Assembly: GCF_030125375.1 (NCBI RefSeq)
Contig: NZ_JASJUU010000002.1
Coordinates: 267,968 to 331,967, forward strand
Reading direction: 5' to 3'
DNA from: Pseudoalteromonas umbrosa
GTDB lineage: Bacteria; Pseudomonadota; Gammaproteobacteria; Enterobacterales; Alteromonadaceae
Length of the DNA: 64,000 nucleotides
The translations under genes and the position numbers were made by a program. The notes under the pieces are model-generated. The model was not told the origin of the DNA. It worked only from the letters and a program-made list of their open reading frames with translations, and did no database searches. The first letter of the stretch is position 1; each line of letters starts with the position of its first letter. Shown piece by piece: positions 39,045-47,576 of the stretch.

Positions 39045-39506
39045 ATGGCAATTAATCCAAAAAAACAAACACTACTAAATAAAAGTGACTTTCAAAAGCA
39101 GCAAGCAAACAAAAATAAAAAGCGTCGCCTCTCTGCACAACAAATTAAACGACAGCAAGAACTCGTACAGCAGCATGGTCATCAAGGAGTACAAACCGAA
39201 CCACCCAAAAAAAGTCTGACAACACTTATTGTTATCGGGGTTATAGCACTGTTAGTTATATTACTTCCAAAGCCTAAACTTATTACATACAAAAAACTCA
39301 ACATGGTAACCCAGAGCGTCTATTGGCCAGGATTACCTGGTGTCGAACCTATTTTATTTGATTCCATCTTACAGCCAATTAAAGCCTCGGAGCGCAGCAC
39401 ACTTTATTTGTGTCAAGATGTGTCCAAGCCTAATACTTGTCAAAAATACGCGATCATTGAAACCCAAGGTTTCATCGCGGCGATAAAACACCTGATAGCC
39501 CATTAA
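39045..39506 (+). CDS. Hypothetical single-pass membrane protein
   Basis: Unrecognised 153-residue protein. Residues 1-57 are very rich in Lys, Gln and Asn and likely cytosolic; one hydrophobic segment spans about 59-75; the rest (about 78-153) is probably periplasmic and contains two cysteines (LCQDVSKPNTCQ) that could form a disulfide. A terminator follows. Type II topology is inferred from the positive N-terminus. Confidence 0.75.
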   Translation: MAINPKKQTLLNKSDFQKQQANKNKKRRLSAQQIKRQQELVQQHGHQGVQTEPPKKSLTTLIVIGVIALLVILLPKPKLITYKKLNMVTQSVYWPGLPGVEPILFDSILQPIKASERSTLYLCQDVSKPNTCQKYAIIETQGFIAAIKHLIAH

Positions 39507-39550
39507 AAAAACTAATCTGAAAATCATAAAATTACTCGTTTGAGATGACT

Positions 39551-39582
39551 AAAAAAGCGGCGCATAATGGCGCCCCTTTTTA
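39551..39582 (+). terminator. Terminator after the 153-residue membrane protein gene
   Basis: AAAAAG-C-GGCGC pairs with GCGCC-C-CTTTTT around ATAATG, followed by more T. One C-C mismatch interrupts the stem. Confidence 0.75.
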
Positions 39583-39608
39583 ATCATCAATGGAGTTTAT
39601 TTAAGATC

Positions 39609-39848
39609 ATGGCTAATGAGTTTGACTGGTTACTGAATAGTTTATTACTGGTACTGGGATTTGGAGCTCTTTTTATTAATCATAAAACATGGCTTAGGGT
39701 CGCAGCAGTTATGGCTTGTAGCTTATTGTTTGTTTTGTTCAGTCTAGATCTTATGGATACTTCGGTGATTTCTAATCTTGGATTAATCCTAATTAACTCA
39801 TTTTATTTATTTAAAGTGTTTACGCTAGAACACTACGATACCAACTAA
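39609..39848 (+). CDS. Hypothetical small membrane protein
   Basis: Unrecognised protein of 79 residues, MANEFDWLLNSLLLVLGFGA..., with three hydrophobic stretches and no charged catalytic motifs. An earlier in-frame ATG at 39567 lies inside the loop of the preceding terminator, so ATG 39609 is preferred, although its ribosome site is poor (GGAG about 13 bases away). A terminator follows. Confidence 0.6.
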   Translation: MANEFDWLLNSLLLVLGFGALFINHKTWLRVAAVMACSLLFVLFSLDLMDTSVISNLGLILINSFYLFKVFTLEHYDTN

Positions 39849-39858
39849 AATGTCTGCC

Positions 39859-39887
39859 AGCTGAGGCACCCGGACCTCAGCTTATTT
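39859..39887 (+). terminator. Terminator after the small membrane protein gene
   Basis: AGCTGAGG-CACCCGGA-CCTCAGCT, then TATTTT. An 8-bp stem. Confidence 0.8.
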
Positions 39888-40065
39888 TCATAAATAATAT
39901 CTATTAAATAAAAATACATATCTATTCACATGAATATATTGATTGTCAGGCCAAATACGTTTTTCACCTCAGTTTGGATCAAAAAAATATTCAACCCTAC
40001 AAGGCTATCCAAGGTTTCATTGATAAGCTAGAATCGTGAAAATTGTCCCTTATTGGAGATTCGTC

Positions 40066-40647
40066 ATGGCAATGACAGATGAAGAGTTATTTTTAGCTTC
40101 AATGGGCGATGTTGTTCCGCTGGCACAAGATAATCGCGCACAACTTAAAAAACAACAAAACCAACCAACAGATGCTCAGCTAGCAAGACGCAAAGCAGCA
40201 CAAAAAGAATTAGACTTTGACCCCAACTTTTTGTCCACAGAATATGTTGACCTATTAGATCCTCATGACCTGCTCGGTTATAAAAAAGATGGTGTTCAAG
40301 AGGGCGTGTATAAAAACTTAAGATTAGGTAAATATCAAATAGACGCAACACTAGATCTACATGGTAAATCTTTTATAGAAGCTCGCCAAGCCATGTTCGA
40401 ATTCGTCACAGACTGTCAAAAAAGAAATATCCGAGTTTTGCTTATTCGCCATGGTATCGGCCTCAAAAGCAAGCCATTCCCTGCTATTTTAAAAAGCTAT
40501 TGCAACAAATGGCTCCAAGAAATGCCAAATGTATTGGCTTTTCATTCAGCCTTGACATGCCATGGTGGAAGCGGTTCTACATACACATTGCTCAAAAAAA
40601 GTGATGAGAAGAAATTAGAAAATAGAGAAATACACGCAAAAAGATAA
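40066..40647 (+). CDS. smrA: Smr-domain protein SmrA-like (YdaL)
   Basis: Small MutS-related domain protein with likely nucleic-acid nicking or binding activity. The 193-residue product has a charged N-terminal region (about 1-95) and an Smr domain with LDLHGKSFIEARQAM, LLIRHGIGLKSKP and a C-terminal glycine-rich HGGSGSTYTLL. ATG 40066 has GGAG 7 bases upstream; the frame opens 30 bases earlier at 40036. The layout matches E. coli YdaL rather than SmrB; the physiological role is not established. Confidence 0.85.
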   Translation: MAMTDEELFLASMGDVVPLAQDNRAQLKKQQNQPTDAQLARRKAAQKELDFDPNFLSTEYVDLLDPHDLLGYKKDGVQEGVYKNLRLGKYQIDATLDLHGKSFIEARQAMFEFVTDCQKRNIRVLLIRHGIGLKSKPFPAILKSYCNKWLQEMPNVLAFHSALTCHGGSGSTYTLLKKSDEKKLENREIHAKR

Positions 40648-40655
40648 ATCATCAA

Positions 40656-40672
40656 TGGGGCAGCGAGCCCCA
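40656..40672 (-). terminator. Weak terminator of the 44-residue peptide gene
   Basis: TGGGGC-TCGCT-GCCCCA on the minus strand, 18 bp past the peptide stop, followed by TTGATGATTTATCTTTTT, which is T-rich but broken. Confidence 0.5.
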
Positions 40673-40690
40673 CGATCACCTAAAAATACT

Positions 40691-40825
40691 TTATTGTGTT
40701 TGGACGAAGTATGTGCAGGTTTGACATTCAGCAGCCTGCGCTTGATTAAACCAAGCTGAAACGCCTAATGCAAGTACAGAAATAACGACAAAATAAAGCT
40801 TTACACCACCTTGACCGTTTTTCAT
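40691..40825 (-). CDS. Small exported peptide, 44 residues, CxxC
   Basis: Unrecognised small gene. The product opens MKNGQGGVKLYFVVISVLAL, a typical signal peptide with a basic start and a hydrophobic core, and has a likely cleavage site AQA/AE near residues 31-32. That would leave a mature peptide of about 12-14 residues, ECQTCTYFVQTQ, with one CxxC. AGGA sits 6 bases before the ATG, a good promoter lies 33 bp farther up and a hairpin follows the stop, so it has a complete transcription unit. The role is unknown; a secreted signal, a thiol or metal ligand or a leftover fragment are options. Confidence 0.65.
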   Translation of the reverse strand: MKNGQGGVKLYFVVISVLALGVSAWFNQAQAAECQTCTYFVQTQ

Positions 40826-40857
40826 TTTTTTTCCTGTCTTATTATTGTTTTTTTCCT

Positions 40858-40886
40858 AACATACTGAATATAAATAGATGTCTCAA
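40858..40886 (-). promoter_or_regulatory. Promoter of the 44-residue peptide gene
   Basis: TTGAGA (40886-40881), 17-base spacer, TATGTT (40863-40858) on the minus strand. The remaining AT-rich DNA up to 41042 shows no gene. Confidence 0.5.
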
Positions 40887-41042
40887 TATGTTTTTATATA
40901 CAGTAATTATGTAAATTAGAATAACTATTACTTACATTTACTTACAAATCAGCAGGTTAATTTTTCCTCCACACAATCATTCATGAATAAAATCAACTTG
41001 AGAGAATTTCAGCCAAAATTAATTTTTTAGTATCTCAAAATA

Positions 41043-41963
41043 TTAGTAACCTTTGTTCACATCCACTGTATTTTTAATCGGTAGACCCGCGATGCAAGCT
41101 CGGATATTTTCTGCAATTTGTGCAACAACCGTATCTAGATTTGTCACAGCTGCAATATGCGGAGTGACTATCACCTTAGGGTGGTTCCAAAAGGGATGTG
41201 TTTTGGGCAATGGCTCCGTAGCAAAGACATCTAAAACTGCACCAGCAAGCTCCTCTTTATCTAGCGCTTCAATCAAGTCTTGTTCATTTAAATGCTGACC
41301 TCTTGCAACATTAATCAGTAAACACTCATTAGACACATGATGAAAAATAGACTTGTTCAATATGCCATGTGTTTCCATAGTTAATGGTAACAAACACACT
41401 AAGTAGTCGAGTTCAGACGCAAATACTTCAAGTTGTTCCTCTCCATGAAAGCAATCAATGTTATCAATCTCTTTATGACTTCTAGACCACCCTCTGAGCG
41501 TAAAACCATTATCTAATAACCGCTTTGCAACAACTTTACCCAGTTCACCCAAACCGAGTATGCCTACACTTTCACCTGTCCTCGCACGGCGCGGCTTCCA
41601 ATATTGAGTGTATTGATTAGCAATGTATGATTGGTGTCTCAATTTATGAGCCAGTGCATGAGACAATACATATTCCGCCATATCATCACTTAGCTGGGGA
41701 TCAACAATCCTTGCAACTTTTACATCCGATGGAAAGCTATTCATGGGGATGCCATCTACACCAGCGCCGAAAGACTGCACCACTTTCAAGTTCGGTAATT
41801 GCTGCCAAAGTGATTCGGGCGCTTTCCATGTTAATACAAACTCTATGACTGACAAGTCTTCACAATCAGGCCATAACTGCAAATCCACATCAGGTAGAGC
41901 AACTTGTAATTTTGCCATTAATTTTTCATTATTTCTTCCGGTTACACAAACCAACACCGACAT
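41043..41963 (-). CDS. D-2-hydroxyacid dehydrogenase, GhrA-like
   Basis: NAD(P)H-dependent reductase of glyoxylate, hydroxypyruvate or similar 2-oxo acids. The 306-residue product has VQSFGAGVDG near residue 72, the Rossmann motif VGILGLGELGKVVAKRLL near 138, VARGQHL and the catalytic His in VTPHIAAVT. ATG 41963, with GGGGAT upstream, is preferred over a TTG at 41987. Length and motifs fit E. coli GhrA; substrate is inferred from the family. Confidence 0.88.
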   Translation of the reverse strand: MSVLVCVTGRNNEKLMAKLQVALPDVDLQLWPDCEDLSVIEFVLTWKAPESLWQQLPNLKVVQSFGAGVDGIPMNSFPSDVKVARIVDPQLSDDMAEYVLSHALAHKLRHQSYIANQYTQYWKPRRARTGESVGILGLGELGKVVAKRLLDNGFTLRGWSRSHKEIDNIDCFHGEEQLEVFASELDYLVCLLPLTMETHGILNKSIFHHVSNECLLINVARGQHLNEQDLIEALDKEELAGAVLDVFATEPLPKTHPFWNHPKVIVTPHIAAVTNLDTVVAQIAENIRACIAGLPIKNTVDVNKGY

Positions 41964-42072
41964 ATTACATCCCCATTTAAAATACAAAGTTCACCACACA
42001 CAGTATATCGTTTAGTAACAAGCTGATAATAGTGTGAGATCACCATAAAATTGACATACCTATGCAACGCAA

Positions 42073-42102
42073 TTGTCACATTCAGTTTTTAATCTGCTAT
42101 AA
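42073..42102 (+). promoter_or_regulatory. Probable promoter of the olsF-like gene
   Basis: TTGTCA (42073-42078), 18-base spacer, CTATAA (42097-42102), about 18 bp before the start. AATTGACA just upstream and AATTGTCA inside the promoter form an inverted repeat (42051-42078) that could be an operator. Confidence 0.45.
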
Positions 42103-42120
42103 ACACAGCCGTAGAGAATT

Positions 42121-43848
42121 ATGATGATCAGCGTTGATAAAGTGATCGAAGCCAACTTACCACAACTAGAAAACTCACCAAAAGTGAAAGGTTTAGTAAA
42201 GAAGGGATTAGGCTACTTATTACATGAACAAGAGTTTGTCGCATTTGCAGATACGTACCCGCACTTAGAAGGCCTTGAGTTTGTAGAACAAGTACTTGAA
42301 GAATTAGATTTTGACGCGCGGTTTAAGCCTAAGCAAATTGAACATATACCCAGCGAAGGGAGCGTCGTAATTGTCGCAAATCACCCTATTGGCTCATTAG
42401 ATGCCCTAGCACTAATTAAAGTTTTAGCGAAGGCCAGACCTGATTTAAAAGTAGTTGCAAATCGCATGTTGATGTCAATTACACCCATGCACTCACTGTT
42501 ACTACCTGTAGACAACCTCTCCAATGCAAGTCGAAAACAAGAACTTGCTAATATTCAAAAACATCTTAAAAGTGAGGGTGCATTACTCATTTTCCCTGCA
42601 GGAGAAGTGTCTAGGTTAGGCCCCACTGGTATCAAAGATTGCAAATGGAATACAGGTTTTTTGCGTATGGCTAAAAAAGCCAACTGCCCTATTCTACCTA
42701 TCTATATCAAAGCAAAGAACAGCCCTCTGTTTTACGGCACCTCTATGATTTACAAACCTCTGGCAAGCTTACTTTTGGTCAAAGAAATGTTTAAGCAAAG
42801 ACAAAAGTCTTTGGAGTTTGAAATTGGTGCAAGTATTCCCCCTGAATCCTATCGTTTGGATAACCTTAAAGACAAAGAGATAGTTGCGCTCATTCGTAAG
42901 CAACTTTACCGACTGAACAGTAAAAAAGCGCTCCCTTTAAAAACTCAGACTCCCATTGCAGTTCCTGAATGTAAGAAAGAGCTCAAAAAAGCTATTGAGC
43001 AATGTGAACGCCTTGGTGAAACCGCAGACGGTATGCAAATCTATCTTTACCAATATGCGGGCAGCTCACCAATATTTAGAGAGTTGGGTAGATTAAGAGA
43101 AATTGCGTTTAGAGCTGTTGGCGAAGGCAGTGGCAAAAGGCGAGATACAGATAAATATGATATGTACTATCAGCAATTAGTGCTTTGGGATGCTACACAA
43201 CTAGAATTGGTTGGTGCCTACCGCCTCGCAAGTGCGCGACAGGTTATTGAACAGCATGGTGCTAATGGATTGTATACAAGCAGCTTATTCTCGTATACAG
43301 ATGATATGAACTTCTACTTTGATCAGGGCCTAGAGTTGGGTCGGAGCTTCGTGCAACCTAAATATTGGGGACGCAAAAGTTTAGATTACCTTTGGTATGG
43401 GATCGGAGCCTTTATTCAGCGCTACCCTGAACATAGATACTTATTCGGCCCTGTCAGCTTATCCAATGCACTACCTGATAAAGCAAAAGCCATGTTGGTA
43501 TATCACTACCAGCATTACTTCTCTGAACTTGAGAATTTAGCTCACCCCAACAATGAATATAAGCTTGCTCAATCTCAGCTCGACACCTGTAGAAACCTGT
43601 TTTGCGGTGATGATATAAAAGAAGACTTTGCTGAGCTTAAGCACATACTGGCAAATATGGGGGCACAGGTTCCAACGCTTTTTAAACAATACACCGAGTT
43701 GTGTGAACCAAGCGGCGTGAACTTTTTAAGCTTCAGTATTGACCCTGATTTCAATAATTGTATTGACGGACTGGTGCTCGTAGATCTGACTAAATTAAAA
43801 GTAAATAAAGCCAAACGTTATCTTGGTGAAAATATTTATCGGTCATAA
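42121..43848 (+). CDS. olsF: Two-domain acyltransferase, OlsF-like (PlsC-type plus GNAT-type)
   Basis: The 575-residue product joins a glycerolipid-type O-acyltransferase domain (about 70-280, catalytic VANHPIGSLD with His88 and Asp94, and FPAGEVSR near 160) to a GNAT-type N-acyltransferase domain (about 300-570, YAGSSPIFRELGRLREIAFR and the RSFVQPKYWGRKSL segment) related to OlsB. Proteins with this fusion, OlsF, make ornithine lipids alone, acylating ornithine and then lyso-ornithine lipid. Ornithine as substrate is inferred; hemolysin-like acyltransferases are the alternative reading. It stands alone with its own promoter. Confidence 0.8.
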   Translation: MMISVDKVIEANLPQLENSPKVKGLVKKGLGYLLHEQEFVAFADTYPHLEGLEFVEQVLEELDFDARFKPKQIEHIPSEGSVVIVANHPIGSLDALALIKVLAKARPDLKVVANRMLMSITPMHSLLLPVDNLSNASRKQELANIQKHLKSEGALLIFPAGEVSRLGPTGIKDCKWNTGFLRMAKKANCPILPIYIKAKNSPLFYGTSMIYKPLASLLLVKEMFKQRQKSLEFEIGASIPPESYRLDNLKDKEIVALIRKQLYRLNSKKALPLKTQTPIAVPECKKELKKAIEQCERLGETADGMQIYLYQYAGSSPIFRELGRLREIAFRAVGEGSGKRRDTDKYDMYYQQLVLWDATQLELVGAYRLASARQVIEQHGANGLYTSSLFSYTDDMNFYFDQGLELGRSFVQPKYWGRKSLDYLWYGIGAFIQRYPEHRYLFGPVSLSNALPDKAKAMLVYHYQHYFSELENLAHPNNEYKLAQSQLDTCRNLFCGDDIKEDFAELKHILANMGAQVPTLFKQYTELCEPSGVNFLSFSIDPDFNNCIDGLVLVDLTKLKVNKAKRYLGENIYRS

Positions 43849-43965
43849 GTTAGTTTAATACCTCTAAAGACGAAAGAGGTTACAACAAACTCCTTGCAAC
43901 CCTGTTGCAATTTTTTATACTGGCGCTCGGTCTTCATATATAATAACGCAGATTAAGCGCCAATA

Positions 43966-44451
43966 ATGATTAAATCTTTCTTTAATATCATCGTTTTTGT
44001 TGTCATCTTTGCTGCCGTTTTGGCATATCAAGAGCTGGGGATGTTAGAAGATGATGGTAAGCAATCAGCTCCCTACTTTTCACTCCCCTTATTAGAGAAT
44101 ACGTCGCAAAGATATGACATTAGCCAGCTTCAAGGAGATCGCTCCGTCATTTACTTCTTTGCACCGTGGTGTAACATTTGTCGTTATAGTATGCCAAATA
44201 TAGATAAGCTCCACCGCCAGGGGAAAGTAAATGCGGTGGCCATCGCCCTCGACTTTCAAAGTCCAGAAGAAGTTAAAGCTTTCAGCAAAGATTTAAACTT
44301 ATCCATGCCGGTCTTGTTAGGTAATCGAAAAACAGCACAAGATTATAAAGTAAAAGCCTATCCAACTTACTATGTTATGGACCCTCAACTCAAAGTTGTC
44401 GAGCGCTCTATCGGTTACTCTAGCGAACTAGGGATTCGACTTCGCCTGTAA
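43966..44451 (+). CDS. TlpA-like thioredoxin-fold protein
   Basis: Membrane-anchored redoxin of 161 residues: one N-terminal membrane segment (about 5-22), then a thioredoxin fold with active site APWCNICRYSMP (Cys69 and Cys72; CNIC is unusual) and a cis-proline in AYPTYYVMD near 131. It probably faces the periplasm and reduces or isomerises disulfides. No cytochrome or copper gene is near, so the partner is unknown. It lies between the olsF-like gene and a TonB receptor. Confidence 0.82.
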   Translation: MIKSFFNIIVFVVIFAAVLAYQELGMLEDDGKQSAPYFSLPLLENTSQRYDISQLQGDRSVIYFFAPWCNICRYSMPNIDKLHRQGKVNAVAIALDFQSPEEVKAFSKDLNLSMPVLLGNRKTAQDYKVKAYPTYYVMDPQLKVVERSIGYSSELGIRLRL

Positions 44452-44561
44452 AAAAGTGTACAGCTGAAATACATTTTCTTACCCAAACCCTCAATAAATC
44501 AACGCTTTTAGTCCGTACACTATCGTCAAATTTTAAAGTTACTCACTGCCAAAGGGATTCG

Positions 44562-46637
44562 ATGATGTTTGCACTTACTGCGAAGAAGCGTTTTATTTTA
44601 TCTCCAATTATGCTGTGTATGGCGATGTCAGCACATGCTCAAACCAAAAAAGAGGACATTGAGCATATAGAAGTTATTTACAAACGCAGCTCAATCACCT
44701 CAGAAATTACAGAAGATACTGAAAAACTCATTGAAATGCCCGGTGCACTCGGCGACCCACTGCGTGCTGTTTTTGCACTACCCGGTGTCGTCGCTGCAGG
44801 CGGCTCAATGAGCGAGCCTGCGGTTAGAGGCTCATCACCCAGCGACAATATGTTTGAAGTCGACTTCATGCCAGCAGGATATATTTTCCATGACTTTGGC
44901 AGCTCCATTTTTAATCGTCATATTATTCAAGATTTTCAGTTATACTCAGCAGGCTATGGCGCTGGTTATAGCAATGCTACCGGTGCAGTTTTTGATGTTA
45001 CGTTAAGAAACCCCAAATACCAGCCAATTACTACCACACTAGACTTTTCGATGTTTAATGCTGGTTTTTTTGTAGAAGGTCAGGCAACTGAAAATACGGC
45101 GTTTTATGTGTCCGGCAGAAAAAGTACGCTCCCTTTATTTTTCAGTGAAGGAGAAGAGCTAGAAGATGACGATGGCGAGCCATCAGGGGTAACCATTAAC
45201 GACGCCCCAGATGATCATGACTATCAAGGCAAGTTTTTATGGGACATTAATAACAGCAATACCCTCACCTTTAATTTTACCGGTGCTGAAGACTCCGCAG
45301 CAGCAGGGTTTAGTGAACGTGCAGAACTCGCACAAAAAACGCCTGAGTTTCAGGGAGATGCCCGATTTATTCGAGACTTTAACAGCCAGAGTATTCTGTG
45401 GGATCACTACAACAAAAAGTTTCATTTAAGAGTCGGTATTGGCGCACTGGATCATTCTGGACGACTCGAATTTGGCAAACAACCAAACAATCTAACAGGC
45501 TTTTTTGAACAAGAAGGTGAAAAGCAACTTACCTATAAAGCACGCTTAAACTATAGCGTTAATCCACAACACCGATTTGTGTTTGACGCAGCCTACTTTG
45601 ATAATGAAACGTCTTATGAATACGACACATTTCAATATTTATGTACTGAGATTGACCCAGACTGTGACTTGAAAAAGGGCGATCGTATTTCAGGTAAACG
45701 TACCATTGACTTGGACTCAGGTTTTGTTGGAATCACGCATATCTGGCAACCCCATGAAGACTGGCAAACCGAAATTGGTGTTCAAAGCCAGCATAATCGT
45801 TACACCGACGAAACATTCACTTCGCCCCGTGTCGCGGTAAATTATCATGTGACACCAAATAGCGTGATAAGCGCTAAAGTCGGTCGTTACAACCGCATGC
45901 AAGATGTTGAATACATTCTGCCTGAGATAGGTAACCCAGCGCTCAAATCACAAGTTGCAACACACAGCACCCTTGGATTTAGACAAATGCTTGAAAACGA
46001 GTGGTCTTGGTCAATTGAAGGCTATTATAAAACCATGGAAGATTTACCATTGGCGATCGACGCTGGCAGCGATGCACACCTTTTATATAGCAACCAAGTA
46101 GAAGGACGTGCATACGGTATTGACCTTCTGGTGAATAAGAACAAAACCGATAATTGGTATGGTTGGATGGCGCTGAGCTATGCCAAAAGTGAACGCACTG
46201 ACTTAAGCCGTAATGTCACGCGAGATTATTATGCAGATACACCGCTCGTATTTAACGCAGTCTTAAACTATGACATTAATGAACTTTGGCAAGGTGGATT
46301 TAACTTTACCGCACGTAGTGGGCAAGCTTATACCCCAATCGTCGGTGTTAGAGAGAATCCAGATCATGCTGGACGCTTTTTACCAGTTTATGGCGACCCG
46401 TTTTCTGAGCGCTTTAAGACTTACCACAGACTGGATGTGCGATTTGAAAGAAAAACCATCGTATTTGGTTTAGAGGGTAAATTAATACTTGAGCTCATGA
46501 ATGCCTATGGCCAGGACAATGTCGCTTACATTGATTTAGATTACGACAAGATCTCGTCGGTGAATGACCTACATATAAAAGAAGAAAATGACGACTTTGA
46601 AATGCGCCCTTCAATTGGTTTTAGTGTGACCTTTTAA
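44562..46637 (+). CDS. TonB-dependent receptor of unknown substrate
   Basis: Outer-membrane receptor of 691 residues. A signal peptide (about 1-26, cut near AHA/Q) precedes a TonB-box-like IEHIEVIYK, and a plug domain (MPGALGDPLRAVFALPGVV, PAVRGSSPSDN, YSAGYGAGYSNATGAVFDV). The barrel ends in FSVTF. It differs in sequence from the heme receptor and from the three receptors at the right end. No regulator or transporter neighbour suggests the ligand. Confidence 0.88.
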   Translation: MMFALTAKKRFILSPIMLCMAMSAHAQTKKEDIEHIEVIYKRSSITSEITEDTEKLIEMPGALGDPLRAVFALPGVVAAGGSMSEPAVRGSSPSDNMFEVDFMPAGYIFHDFGSSIFNRHIIQDFQLYSAGYGAGYSNATGAVFDVTLRNPKYQPITTTLDFSMFNAGFFVEGQATENTAFYVSGRKSTLPLFFSEGEELEDDDGEPSGVTINDAPDDHDYQGKFLWDINNSNTLTFNFTGAEDSAAAGFSERAELAQKTPEFQGDARFIRDFNSQSILWDHYNKKFHLRVGIGALDHSGRLEFGKQPNNLTGFFEQEGEKQLTYKARLNYSVNPQHRFVFDAAYFDNETSYEYDTFQYLCTEIDPDCDLKKGDRISGKRTIDLDSGFVGITHIWQPHEDWQTEIGVQSQHNRYTDETFTSPRVAVNYHVTPNSVISAKVGRYNRMQDVEYILPEIGNPALKSQVATHSTLGFRQMLENEWSWSIEGYYKTMEDLPLAIDAGSDAHLLYSNQVEGRAYGIDLLVNKNKTDNWYGWMALSYAKSERTDLSRNVTRDYYADTPLVFNAVLNYDINELWQGGFNFTARSGQAYTPIVGVRENPDHAGRFLPVYGDPFSERFKTYHRLDVRFERKTIVFGLEGKLILELMNAYGQDNVAYIDLDYDKISSVNDLHIKEENDDFEMRPSIGFSVTF

Positions 46638-46643
46638 TATAAC

Positions 46644-46676
46644 GCCGTCATCTACACTGAACAACCCGATGACGGC
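46644..46676 (+). terminator. Possible terminator after the receptor gene
   Basis: GCCGTCATC pairs with GATGACGGC around a 15-base loop, followed by TTACGCTTT. The T-tract is weak. Confidence 0.45.
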
Positions 46677-46777
46677 TTACGCTTTCCTGATAAAGGCGTG
46701 GCGAGCAAGCAATTGCCTCTTGCGTTTTTCGCCATCGCCTTGCATGATCCGCTCCTTAAACATACCGGAGTATTATC

Positions 46778-47056
46778 ATGCCTAAAGCTTGCGCGTATCA
46801 CATCTTAGTCAAAACTGAAAAAGAATGCTTAGCCATCAAAGCCAAACTCGCAAAGGGGGGGGATTTTAATAAGCTAGCAAAACAGCATTCAACATGCCCT
46901 TCAAAAAAACGAGGCGGTGACCTTGGTGAATTTAACAAGGGCGATATGGTTAAAGCATTCGACGACGTAGTTTTCAAAAAGCCGCTTTACGAGGTTCATG
47001 GCCCAGTTAAAACCAAGTTTGGCTTTCACTTAATTAAAACGGTGTACCGTTCGTAA
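46778..47056 (+). CDS. ppiC: Parvulin-type peptidyl-prolyl isomerase PpiC
   Basis: Free-standing cytoplasmic parvulin domain of 92 residues: AYHILVKTEKE, LAKQHSTCPSKKRGGDLGEF and KTKFGFHLIKTVYR match E. coli PpiC (93 residues) throughout. No signal peptide or second domain, so not SurA or PpiD. Monocistronic. Confidence 0.95.
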   Translation: MPKACAYHILVKTEKECLAIKAKLAKGGDFNKLAKQHSTCPSKKRGGDLGEFNKGDMVKAFDDVVFKKPLYEVHGPVKTKFGFHLIKTVYRS

Positions 47057-47184
47057 AACACTGCTCAGCCTATCCTTATTTTCAAATCGAAAAAACAGAT
47101 TGGTGTAATAGCTTTTAATCAATTTTAATTCCAGCGCGCTCAACTATACTGAGTGTCATTGAAATCATTGAGAGAGTTATTACT

Positions 47185-47448
47185 ATGTTTACTGTTATTT
47201 TTGGTCGTGAAGGTTGTCCTTATTGTGTACGTGCGAAAGAATTGGCGACACGTTTAAAAGATGAACGTAACGATTTCAATTTTCGTTATATCGATATAAA
47301 CAAAGAAGGGATCAGTAAAGCTGACCTGGAAAAGTCTGCTGGCAAGCCATGTAACACGGTGCCACAAATATTTGTAGACCAAGATCACATTGGTGGATTT
47401 GATGATTTTGAGGCCTATGCCAAAGCAAATTTAGGGTTATATCAATAA
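47185..47448 (+). CDS. grxA: Glutaredoxin 1
   Basis: Glutathione-dependent disulfide reductase of 87 residues, with the active site CPYC at 11-14 (GREGCPYCVRAKELA), VPQIFVDQDHIGGFDD and the spacing of E. coli GrxA, which reduces ribonucleotide reductase and OxyR. A -10-like TATACT sits at 47145. Its glutathione comes from GshA, also encoded in this window. Confidence 0.95.
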   Translation: MFTVIFGREGCPYCVRAKELATRLKDERNDFNFRYIDINKEGISKADLEKSAGKPCNTVPQIFVDQDHIGGFDDFEAYAKANLGLYQ

Positions 47449-47576
47449 CCCTAAAAAAATTACAGTTTATTTTTTAACCAATTTCAAACACCTACAAATT
47501 TAGTGCCAATTTATACAAGCAATTATCTTTTCTTTACTGTACAATGCCGCCTCTTTTAAATTGTTGAGGCGCATTA

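Noticed and set aside
39567..39608. Upstream ATG that would lengthen the small membrane protein by 14 residues
   Set aside because: It lies in the loop of the terminator of the previous gene and gives a non-membrane extension.
47548..47571. Stem CGCCTC / GAGGCG masking the deaD ribosome site, as a possible thermosensor
   Set aside because: The best -10 (TACAAT at 47540-47545) would start transcription within the left arm, so the stem would form only in longer transcripts; not enough to claim a switch.
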